A DNA stretch of 64,000 bases, from contig NC_064034.1 of assembly GCF_932526225.1 (NCBI RefSeq), positions 5,566,001-5,630,000 of the forward strand, written 5' to 3'. Below are positions 51,285 through 60,334 of the stretch, piece by piece (the stretch's first letter is position 1; each line of letters begins with the position of its first letter). This stretch comes from Nematostella vectensis (Eukaryota; Cnidaria; Anthozoa; Actiniaria; Edwardsiidae). The notes beneath the pieces were generated by a model that was not told where the DNA came from, made no database searches, and was given only the letters and a program-made list of their open reading frames with translations. A program made the position numbers and the translations under genes.

Positions 51285-51710
51285 AAAACAAAACATGCAA
51301 CTGCAAACAAAAGAACGCGTATCCCCTTGACGGAAACTGCCTCAAATCATCTGTAATCTAGCTGAAGGAAAACAACACCTCCGAAACCTACGTAGGACTT
51401 ACCGAGAACGAATTCAAGACAAGATATAGAAACCACACCGCCTCATTCCGACTCTCTAAACACAGAAACTCGACCGAACTAAGCAAGTACGTATGGAGCC
51501 TCAAAGACAACAACATCGAACACTTTATTTCATGGAAAATCCTGTCATCTCACTCCGCCTACAACATCTCTAGTAAAAGATGCAATCTCTGCCTCAAAGA
51601 AAAACTAATCATTATTCGCAAACCCAAGCTATCAACTTTAAACAAGCGTAACGAGCTAGTGTCTTCGTGCCGCCACAGGAACAAAGCCTTGTTATGCAAC
51701 AACTGAACTA
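51285..51710 (+). pseudogene. GIY-YIG endonuclease fragment of a retroelement
   Basis: One reading frame from about 51285 to the TGA at 51704 has a single internal TAG. It reads PLDGNCLKSSVI, then NTSETYVGLTENEFKTRY (the Y-V-G of GIY-YIG), HTASFRLSKHRNSTELSKYV and SSKRCNLCLKEKL, NKRNELVSSCRHRNKALLC. This is the C-terminal GIY-YIG domain of RT-containing elements (Penelope-like or related) common in cnidarians. There is no ATG and no RT upstream, so it is a truncated 3' fragment. It lies in the intron between 51191 and 51799. Confidence 0.8.
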
Positions 51711-52699
51711 TTCAATTTCATCATAACAGCCATGACAACTTTTTTTAAAAAAATACAGTAGCTGTATTCACAAACTGTCCTTATTTTGTATCTGATAGGA
51801 TTTGGAAGCAGAGGGAAAGTGGATACAAGGAAATCATCTGCACAGGTACAAAGAGTAGGGGTGCAGGGTTACAACTACATGCCTCTAAGCTCAAACGCGC
51901 TTGACAGCTCTTCACCAACCTAATAAGTTTACTTTTTTGACGTTGTTTACTATAATCTCAAAGGTTTTTTTTAGATTGACACTGAAACACATTATGATAC
52001 CATCATTTTCCGGACCCAAAATTGTTATTTACTTTTCAGTTAAGTTATATATACAGGACGCTTAATAGATGTATATATGTATTTATCTTTTTAGACAATG
52101 TTTACAGTACGTCTTTATGCCATTATTGAGAAGAGAACTAAAAGAATTCGTGGAAGAACACAATTCCCACAGGATCAGAAGACAGAAAGATAGGCTGACG
52201 CCACAAGGGATCCCTGAGGATCTTTACAGCTTTCCAGAACGCTTTGGTATTCTTTTTTACGTAATCTTTTTAGTACAATTTATATATTTTTATTATATAT
52301 TATATGTGTACACTTATTACAAAAGTAAAAATATAGCAGCGGGGGAGGGGGGGGGGGGGGGCTTGGCGCCAAGGGTTCCAGTTGTCGAGAGTCTTTAACT
52401 TTAGCCAACCAAAATGCACAGCATTCGCGTTAGCCGGCTAGGTGCGATAACTAAAGGTGTGTACTAGAGATATGTGATATGGCAAACATCTTGCTGTTTA
52501 ATTATATTCCAGGCTTTCGTAACGCTGGCTATGTTCCCAGGACAAGTCACTTACAGTTTCTAAGAGAAGAGAAGGGCCTGGGCCAAAGCCTGCCAGATTT
52601 TCTTGAGGTTAACTTTCGGGGGATGGCGACAACTTCTTTGACGTGCCCATCAGAATGGAAAATAGTAGGGAAGCATATGAATGCCTTCTTGAGCACGTA

Positions 52700-54030
52700 C
52701 TTTCTCAAGGTTAACCTCTTCATAATAGCCAGCTCAGTTAAAACGGAAAAACTGAGATCAAATAATAATAAGAAGTTTTTTTGTATCGTGTTAGTCATCA
52801 CCACAGATTTAGATTTCCTCGTGCCTTTTATAACGAATCAATAAAAAAAAAGATTAAATTTGAACATATGATGCAGTAGAAGCTATTCATATAGATGGTA
52901 ATTTTCTTGGAGGGAACGCGGAGAATTTAGAATTAGACGAGAGGTTACCTACCTTGAATGTAATTGTAATTTCCTGAAGATATGCGGAGCATTTTGGGAC
53001 TGGGTTCCCTCCCAGCATCCTTTGCCCACCCCATGCCTTTGACCTCTGCCAATAACTCGCACTCCCAGCAAGGAAGAACTGATTACTATGCAGTGCGCCT
53101 CTTACCCTGGAAACCAGAGCAAAGCGAACAGCCCATTTTATCCCTCGCCCCTAGCATGCTGGTTAAAGCGGATATTCAGCCTCTGGAACACAGGGTACGA
53201 CGCGCCTCGGTATTTATGCAGTCCTCACTTGCATTTGAATTATTTTGAAACGTGACCAATGACTTGTTAGTACCGAAGTAAGTATGCAATCTAAGCCCAT
53301 AATGCGGAGCATATCGGAAGAAAATTTGGCGATAGGGGCTGAGGGGTAAATCGGGTACATACATGAGTTTTCTTGCAATTTCCTATTGTGAATCACACGC
53401 ACAATAGAACGTGTATTATTATGCATTGCGCTGTAAAACACTTGAACGTTCTTAATAAATCCTATGTCTTGTTATGCACAGTTTTAATAAAAATTGGAAT
53501 ATTGTGAACAGACTATTTAACCAAACGCTGCAGGTATCAAGGTATCTCTGTGGTGATTAGCCATATGAAGGCTCAGGGGGTTTGGGAATGAAGCAGTGGG
53601 CTTTGGTAGGGGTATCAAGCAGTTGGTGTGGGTATGGAGTCGTGGAAGGGGTATGAAGTCCTGGGTGTGGGTATAAATTGGCGATTGTTGATGTGGAAAA
53701 GTGGGTGTGGCGATAAAGTCATGGTTATGCAGTCGTGGATATGGGTGTGGTCATAGAGTCGTGGGCATGGAGTAAAGAGAAATGTTTGTGTGGCGAACGC
53801 TTTAGAAGGCCTAGGGTGCTCACGGGTTGCGAAAAAAAAAGGTAGGAGATAAAACTTAATTTGAATATTTCACACACAATTGCATTATGCAGCTATTTCT
53901 TGTTAACGATAATTTAATAAGATAAGATGCAAAAGTGCTTGTGTAAATTTAATTGCTAAATGATGTCATTATCAAAAGACATAGTCGGATACGTCTTATA
54001 CCTATATGGTAGGAAATAAAAGTCCATATA
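52700..54030. other. Non-coding region with G-rich irregular repeats
   Basis: No gene recognised. At 53570-53790 irregular 20-22-bp motifs (GTGTGGGTATGGAGTCGTGG) recur about eight times. The phrase ATGCGGAGCAT occurs at 52981 and 53301. Confidence 0.45.
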
Positions 54031-54450
54031 AGGGAGCGGTCATTTATTACTGGGTGGGGGAGGAAGGCTGCGAATATGTAGGGGGGGGGGGGGGGGGCTA
54101 CGTTTATTGGGCGCCAATTTAGGGGGGGTCACATTTTTTGGGCGCCGAATTTAAGTAATTGTCATTGTTCAAATGTACATTTTATTCAGTTCACAATGTT
54201 TCCTGTACTATTGTTTATCTAGTTCCATATATTGTTCAGGTACCAATCTTGTCTTTATATATATAAATGGTGCAATTTTTGGGGGCGCCCGGTCTAGGGG
54301 GGGGGGGGAGGGGGGGTCACGAGTTTTGTGCTTGGATTTGAGGGGGGGGCAAAACTTTTGAGCCCAGGGTTTTGCAAAATTACCGGCCCACCCCCCCCCA
54401 AACCCCCCCCCCCCCCCTTTCCCTTCCCCAGCAATTAATGACCGCTCCCT
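54031..54450. mobile_element. 420-bp inverted-repeat element with long G/C tracts
   Basis: Ends: AGGGAGCGGTCATTTATTAC (54031) and the inverted AATTAATGACCGCTCCCT (ending 54450). The interior holds runs of 18 G at 54079, G runs near 54299, and C runs at 54391-54416, so the ends and the interior fold back. The partial copy at 49857 shows it is a dispersed family. Confidence 0.75.
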
Positions 54451-54869
54451 AAATGATATGAGATTTTAGGTTTCATTTTGGTGGAATGGAGGAAATTTCT
54501 TTTTTGGGGTTTACACATTGGGGGCTTGAATGACTGCACTCTTTTAGAATGATTTGGAAACTTTTTCCTACAAGAGTTTATATGCGAAGACAGGGACAAA
54601 TTCTTTGAACTGCCGGAAGATTATGTTGCCGATTCTTAGCGCTAAATATCGTGGTAGAAATAGAAAAGAGGCCTCTGCCAGCAGGGAACGTGGTAGATAT
54701 TACAGTTAATGCACTAATCGACACATGTACTGCCCTAGGGATGCGCATAGGTAAAAAAAAACTATTTTAAATATAACGGGAGTAGAACTGTTCCATATCT
54801 ATACGAGCGGAACCATGATGAGTGGCGTCGTGTTTCATCAGCTAAAACTGTATAAAATAAGTAAAGGTG

Positions 54870-55210
54870 CGGTGTTATAAGCACAAAGCTAGATATTCTA
54901 AGTCATACACGCAAATAGTGCGATGTTAAAAGCGACATTCTAAGTCATACACGCAAAAAGTGCGATGTTATAAGCGAAAAAGTGCCATATTGTGAGATAT
55001 AATGTGCGATGTTTTGAAGCAAATTGTCTCATGTCGTAACGCCAAGAGTCAGATGTTGTTGGCGATTTGCATAATGTGCCATGACGCAAGCCTAAACATC
55101 CAATCGTGTGTGACAAATAGTCACATGTCGTTGTGCAAAAAGTCCAATGTCGTAACGCAAAAAGTGCAATCTCGTGAAGCACAAAGTGCATTTGCAAAAA
55201 GTGAGTTTTT
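54870..55210 (+). repeat. Quasi-periodic short motif block (AAAGTGCGATGTTNTAAGC)
   Basis: About 14 degenerate copies of a 20-25-bp motif related to CAAAAAGTGCGATGTTATAA occur, e.g. GTGCGATGTTATAAGCG, GTGCGATGTTTTGAAGC and GTCCAATGTCGTAACGC. Spacing is roughly 20-30 bp. No coding sense on either strand. Closely related motifs resume at 55990-56750. Confidence 0.8.
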
Positions 55211-55626
55211 TTCTACATAGACGAGCATGCTTTGCGAATAGACTAGAAACGTAATTGCGAAATCCTGAGCTTAAATTGAGATATATAAGTAAATATATTA
55301 AATCAAGATTATAAGCCATAAAGCTCAGTGAAATAAATAGCATTGTTGATAAGACAAAGTAAAAAGTTCAGCATTGCGACCCATTGTGAGTCGTATTATG
55401 GAATGCTGTAAATGATTGTAAAAAAAGTTAGATATTATTAGTATTAATGCGATGAGCCGCCTAAGTAATAAACAAAGTCAAATGCCGTGATTTATCGTTT
55501 GGAGGAGAGGCTTGCGATGTAGAGTTATCATTGGGGGCTTAGTCCCGCAAGGCGAGCTAGAGGTACCTGCATCTGTAGAACACTGAATAAAGCTCGAGCG
55601 AGCTCTCAACCAGTTCAGCCTTTGAT

Positions 55627-55861
55627 TCGCCCCATGACAGGTTCTCCAATAGGGTTCTGGATTCCGGATCCTAGTGTGTAGATTCCGGATTCCATGTGGG
55701 TTTTTTCTCGTGGATTCCGGATCCCAGCAGCATGGATTCCGGATTCCATATCTCATTTTTTCATGGATTCCGGATTCCATATCTCATTTTTTCATGGATT
55801 CCGGATCCCATATCTCATTTTTTCATGGATTCCGGATTCCGGATTACCTGTCATGGGGCGA
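55627..55861. mobile_element. MITE with an internal 31-bp minisatellite
   Basis: Perfect 16-bp inverted ends: TCGCCCCATGACAGGT (55627-55642) and ACCTGTCATGGGGCGA (55846-55861). Perfect 6-bp direct repeats TTTGAT flank both (55621-55626, 55862-55867). The interior consists of about six units of a 25-31-bp repeat around CATGGATTCCGGATTCC and CATATCTCATTTTTT. This layout, inverted ends around a short tandem array, is typical of certain non-autonomous elements of marine invertebrates. Confidence 0.85.
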
Positions 55862-55989
55862 TTTGATCCCGTATCGCTAAGGCTTTTTTTCCTCGGCCTA
55901 TCCTGAAGTTCTGTTTAGTTTTTAGTCCTTGTAGGGAGCTCACAGGTCATTCGTATAGAATCCAGTTATTTGAAAATTCTCTTCAAATT

Positions 55990-56560
55990 TGTGAAATGAA
56001 GTTCTAAAGCACAAAGTTAAATATTTTTTGCAATAGACAAAACCTGAAATGATTTGGCAATTCGGCAAATCGCGATATTTTTAAGACACGAAGTACCATG
56101 TTATGAAGCACAAAGTTAATTATTTTATGCAATAGACAAAAACTGAAATGATTTGCGCATTCGGCAAATCGCGAGATTTCTTAAGACACAAAGTACCATG
56201 TTATAAAGCACAAAGTTAAATATTTTATGCAATAGACAAAACCTGAAATGATTTGCGCATTCGGTAAATCGCGAGATTTTTTAAGACACAAAGTCCCATG
56301 TTATGAAGCACAAAGTTAAATATTTAATGCACAGACAAAAACTGGAATGATCTGCGCATTCGGCAAATCGCGAGATTTTTTTAGACACAAAGTTGAAAAT
56401 TTTATGCAATAGACAAAACCTGAAATAATTTGGGCATTCGGCAAATCGCGAGATTTTTTGAGACACAAAGTCCCATGTTATAAAGCACAAAGTCAAATAT
56501 TTTATGCAATAGACAAATAGTGCTATGTTACAAGCACAAAGTTGAATGTCGTGAACGATA
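55990..56560 (+). repeat. 100-bp tandem array, six copies
   Basis: The word TATTTTATGCAATAGACAAA recurs at about 56019, 56121, 56220, 56321, 56400 and 56498. Each unit continues CTGAAATGATTTG, GCATTCGGCAAATCGCGAGA, TTTTTTAAGACACAAAGT and CCATGTTATAAAGCACAAAG. One unit is about 20 bp short. The AAGCACAAAGT words relate it to the 54870-55210 block. Confidence 0.88.
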
Positions 56561-56860
56561 TACTGAAATGTTTTAAGCAAAGGCAAAATGATGAGTTTTT
56601 TAAGACACAAAGTGCGATGTTTTGAGACACAAAGTGCGATATGGTGAACTAAACCTGCAATGTTTTAAGCGATAATCAAATAGTGCTTTGTCGTGACACT
56701 CAAAGTGAGTTGTCGTGACGCAAAAAGTTTAAAGTCGTAACCGAAAGGTGAGATGTTGAAAACCTTGAGTGGCTAATACGGATATTAGCCTCTATCATAC
56801 TAAACGTGTCTCGCGAAACATATTACTTCTGGACTACAGAGAATTTCTCGATTTGAAAGA

Positions 56861-57877
56861 ATGATACGGTGGTATATCTTATGTCGCCCTTTCAATGTGA
56901 AGCGCGCCCTCTTGGTTTTGTGTATCGCCGTCGCATTTATCTGGTTGTTATCCTCCCTAAAAGGAAACTGCGAGATTCACATTCGCGACGACGAGTTCTA
57001 CCCATACGTGCAATTCAATTTGAATGATCCACAGGTCTCTCCAGTTGGAATTGAAAACAAATGGTTTTATCTCGCTGTAGTAGTGAACGCAGATCCCCGT
57101 AAACCTGAGAATAGAAAGGCGATACGTGGATCATGGGGTTTGGCGAATTTACAGCGTGGATATATCGCAAGCAATCAAGACAAGCTCGAATGGAAAGTGT
57201 TCTTCGCCATGGGCAAAACCGGCGACAATTCACAAGACTCTAGGAACATCAGAGAAGCTGAAGAACAGAACGATCTATTGATTGGTAATTTCATTGATAC
57301 TTACAATAACCTGGTAGTCAAAACCTTTATGAGTCATCTATGGACACTCAGACTCAAATGCAAATACGTGCTAAAAACAGACGAAGATGTGTACATAAGA
57401 CTCCCCGTACTTATATCATGGCTTCGTTCACAGGGCTCGCCAGCCCGCTTTTATGGCGGACATGTGTACGAGGGCTATCGAGCAATACGCGACCCCTGTA
57501 GCAGTAAGTGGGCCATCAGCAAAGCTTATTTTCCAGACTACTATTTCCCGCCGTTTTGCGGCGGCGCTTTCCATGTTATTTCTTCAGACGTGGTACCCGA
57601 TATAGTGTGGTATACTAGTCAGCGTCCCCCCTTTCATTTGGACGATGCGTATATCGGCGTAGTGGCGAGAGATTTAGGGATTCAAGCGGTCAATATACCG
57701 GGTTTTAACGCACATGACTATAATACTATACGAGAATTTAAGAAAAGCAAGATTTTAAAGAATACTCTAGACAAGAAAATTGCAATTGGGCATCGAATAG
57801 AACCTGAGTGGATAAAACGCTTTCATGACTATTACTTTCCGTTAAAATCCAATAGACCACAGGTAGTTACAATTTAG
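56861..57877 (+). CDS. GT31 glycosyltransferase, beta-1,3-galactosyltransferase-like, single exon
   Basis: An intact 338-codon frame. It encodes a type II Golgi membrane protein: a short cytosolic N-terminus, one membrane helix (residues 15-33, RALLVLCIAVAFIWLLSSL) and a lumenal catalytic domain. GT31 landmarks: NRKAIRGSWG (84-93), VFFAMGKTG (113-121), EAEEQNDLLIGNFIDTYNNL (132-151), the metal/UDP-binding KTDEDVYIR (DED at 174-176, where most relatives have DDD), YFPPFCGGAFHVISSDVV (228-245) and HLDDAYIGVVARDLGI (259-274, matching the usual EDVYVG). It would transfer galactose or N-acetylglucosamine in beta-1,3 linkage to glycoprotein or glycolipid acceptors; the acceptor cannot be told. Intronless, as many B3GALT genes are. 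The length is normal. It has no visible partner nearby. Confidence 0.92.
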   Translation: MIRWYILCRPFNVKRALLVLCIAVAFIWLLSSLKGNCEIHIRDDEFYPYVQFNLNDPQVSPVGIENKWFYLAVVVNADPRKPENRKAIRGSWGLANLQRGYIASNQDKLEWKVFFAMGKTGDNSQDSRNIREAEEQNDLLIGNFIDTYNNLVVKTFMSHLWTLRLKCKYVLKTDEDVYIRLPVLISWLRSQGSPARFYGGHVYEGYRAIRDPCSSKWAISKAYFPDYYFPPFCGGAFHVISSDVVPDIVWYTSQRPPFHLDDAYIGVVARDLGIQAVNIPGFNAHDYNTIREFKKSKILKNTLDKKIAIGHRIEPEWIKRFHDYYFPLKSNRPQVVTI

Positions 57878-60334
57878 GATATATTTTTTATCTGTTTATA
57901 GACTCTATAAAATGTAAGAGGTTTGTTTATAAAATGTTTGTTTATGATGAGTTGCTCACGTGCAAGGCATAATAGGAGCTTTAAATCCTCCTTGGCCACT
58001 ACCAGAAACCATGTAGTGTGCGACCAATTTTGTCAACTATCCGAGAAACATTTCTTTGTCGCTGCTACAAGATTTTCCACGCGCTACAATGTACCTAGCA
58101 TAGTCTAGCCAGGGCTTAGCACACTTTATTTTTTTATTCCCCACAGCATGATATTTCTATATTTCAAATCTTGTCCTTGTTAAATCAGACACTTGTAGAT
58201 CGTTTGCTTTATCTACTCAGCCCCCCAAATAGTCTGGTCATTGATCAGGCCTTTATTTACCTCTTTCTATTCCTTTAAAAAAAGTAGACAATGATTGATC
58301 GGGACACGTGGGGCAGCAACAAGTGACCACGGATTATCTTTTGTTTTATGGTAATTATTTAAGCTGTTTGATGGTAATTATTTCACCTAATCGATAATTC
58401 ATAAACGGCAGGTTCCTGTATAAAATGCCGACCCCAACAATCAATCAAGTTTATTTCACCAAATAATAGTATAATGATAACAATGCAAAAAAAAGTGATG
58501 ATGAGGAGTCTACTAAAAGCACAATGTGTCAGCGGTCTCATTTCTCACTGTGTTGTTGTAGCGATAAGAACTCTGTACCCCCTACCAAACTAAACCTTGA
58601 GAGATAATAAGTCACTAGGACATAAGTCACAACGAGAATTATAAAACCTTGTTTTATTTTTAATACAAGGATTTTTTGATAATTTCACGGGGTACAATCT
58701 ATGCAAATTTAAATTCGCCCTAGACAGTCCTTCCAAGTCGTTTCCGGGAGCGTTGTGTGACTCCAACCGCTGGGGGTTGTTTTAAAAACAGAGCCTGATT
58801 GAACTTAACAAATTGTTAATTAAACATGCACTATTCCATGACTTTGTTGGGCTAATAACTTAAGGTTGGATGGGGTTTGCTTTTTTCATCAGTTGAGCTA
58901 ATACTTAAGTATTACAATAGTCGTCGCTGTTTTGCTTAGAGATTTTCAAAAAAAACATATTTAGCAGAACTTCATCTACACAAAAATTATTATAATTAAT
59001 GGAGATCCTTACCTTGAATAAAGGGTAAATGCTGAAAAAGTGATTCACCAAGTTAACAATTCCAACACGACCCTATGAACGATCTTACCTTGGCACGATC
59101 TCCACGAGGTACAAGACACGATCACAAGGCACTTTGATTGGATGGAAGGTATGGGAGATACAAGAGACAATCTGATTGGTTAGACACTTCTGCAACGAAG
59201 ACCATTCTGCAACGCTACATAAATTCGCCGCGACCAAACAAGCAACGAACCGTGACTTTTGTTTGACCTCGTCCCTAGGCGTCTTGTAACAACCCTTTAT
59301 TTCAAACATTCTATGCAAGCCGCTCAGCAAATAAAAGCGAGGGACGATACTACATTTTGCATTCATGGTTGACTGCGAGCAAATTTCAAATTTTTTCAGC
59401 AAAACGTATAAAATACCAAAATTTTGTAAAAAAAAAAAGTACCACCATTGCGTTTTTTTATCTCCTGAAAACGCAAACTAATTGCGGCAACGGCGAGTTT
59501 ATTGCTCGTTGTGTTTGTAACAAAATCGAGCTTCGGTGAAATTAACGCATGCTTGTTGGATGTCAACCCTGATGTTCGGTAAAAGAAAGTAATAGACAAA
59601 CTTTAATAATTCACAATTTACTCTGAACAGTAACTCGAAAACTTCTATACAAATCCGTGAAATGGGAAATTGTCTCGATTCTCCATAGAACGATTTGTCT
59701 GTTTTCATATCGTTATGGATCGAGTTCCCACTGTACGCTATGCCCTCGACTATTTTTCTACAAAATTTTCTTCTAAGTTTTCTAATGCTTGTCGAGTAGT
59801 TCTATATACAGTATCATTAACGTCGATAAAATGTGTTTTTTCTTTGTCCGTGTTGTGTTTATCGCGTGTCATATTTGTCCGTGTTTTCTCTTTATCACGT
59901 GTCGTTTATCCGTGTTGTGTGTTTATCACGTGTCATTTATCCGTGCTGTGTGTTTATCGAGTGCCATTTGTCCGTGTTGTGTGTTGTGTTTATCGCGTGT
60001 CATTTGTCCGTGTTGGGTAATTATCGGGGGCCATTTGTCCGTGTTATTGTGTGTTGTGTTTATCGCGTGTCATTTATCCGTGTTGTGTGTTTATCGCGTG
60101 CCATCTGTCCGTGTTGTGTGTCGTGTTTATCGAGTGTCATTTGTCCGTGTTGTGTGTTTATCGCGGGCCATATTTGTCTGTGTTTTGTATATTGTATGTG
60201 CTTTAACGCAGATGACGATCTAATCTAAGATGTTATCAAATATTTCACAGTAGTAGAGGTACGCTATCTATTAAAGATGTTATCAAATATTTCACAGTAG
60301 TAGTGGTGCGCTACTACTCGCATTTAGTTGCTTT
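57878..60334. other. Intergenic, with a dispersed repeat and a minisatellite
   Basis: No gene recognised. About 59268-59320 resembles 24930-24990 (TAGGCGTCTTGTAACA and AAACATTCTATGC), a dispersed repeat. A minisatellite lies at 59840-60190. A 46-bp direct duplication (AAGATGTTATCAAATATTTC plus ACAGTAGTAG) is at 60229-60304. Confidence 0.5.
59840..60190 (+). repeat. Minisatellite TGTCCGTGTTGTGTTTATCG
   Basis: About ten irregular units combine TTTATCGCGTGTCATTTGTC and CGTGTTGTGTG in roughly 30-50-bp periods. They open three overlapping Cys/Val-rich frames that are artefacts. Confidence 0.88.

Larger units (their letters stand above)
49570..52700 (+). pseudogene. DDE-integrase-core protein gene, multi-exon, apparently degenerate
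   Basis: Probable exons: 49570-49651 (KKRVAQRRDYVSV), 50611-50900, 51126-51191 (RIEAYWSIQRHRNSIFWEQL), 51799-51845, 52095-52246 (QCLQYVFMPLLRRELKEFVE, then RIRRQKDRLTPQGIPEDLYS) and one from 52513. They match an animal family of retro-integrase-like host proteins (LWHIDG ... RSDAGTEN ... NQRIEAWW ... CFM ... HRIRPS ... P.ELYFLP). The second catalytic Asp lies in TRSDAGTENSILAS and the Glu in RIEAYW. The first Asp block (LWHID) reads LLWLFLG, so it is lost. Exon 50611-50900 needs a frame change between GTENSILASCQMYME and DYGTSIKNQ. The other exons are clean and in phase. I read it as a recently decayed gene; sequence error is the alternative. Confidence 0.6.

Noticed and set aside
59670-60228. 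Three Cys/Val-rich frames that look like secreted repeat proteins
   Set aside because: All three frames of one minisatellite stay open; no signal peptide or splice support.
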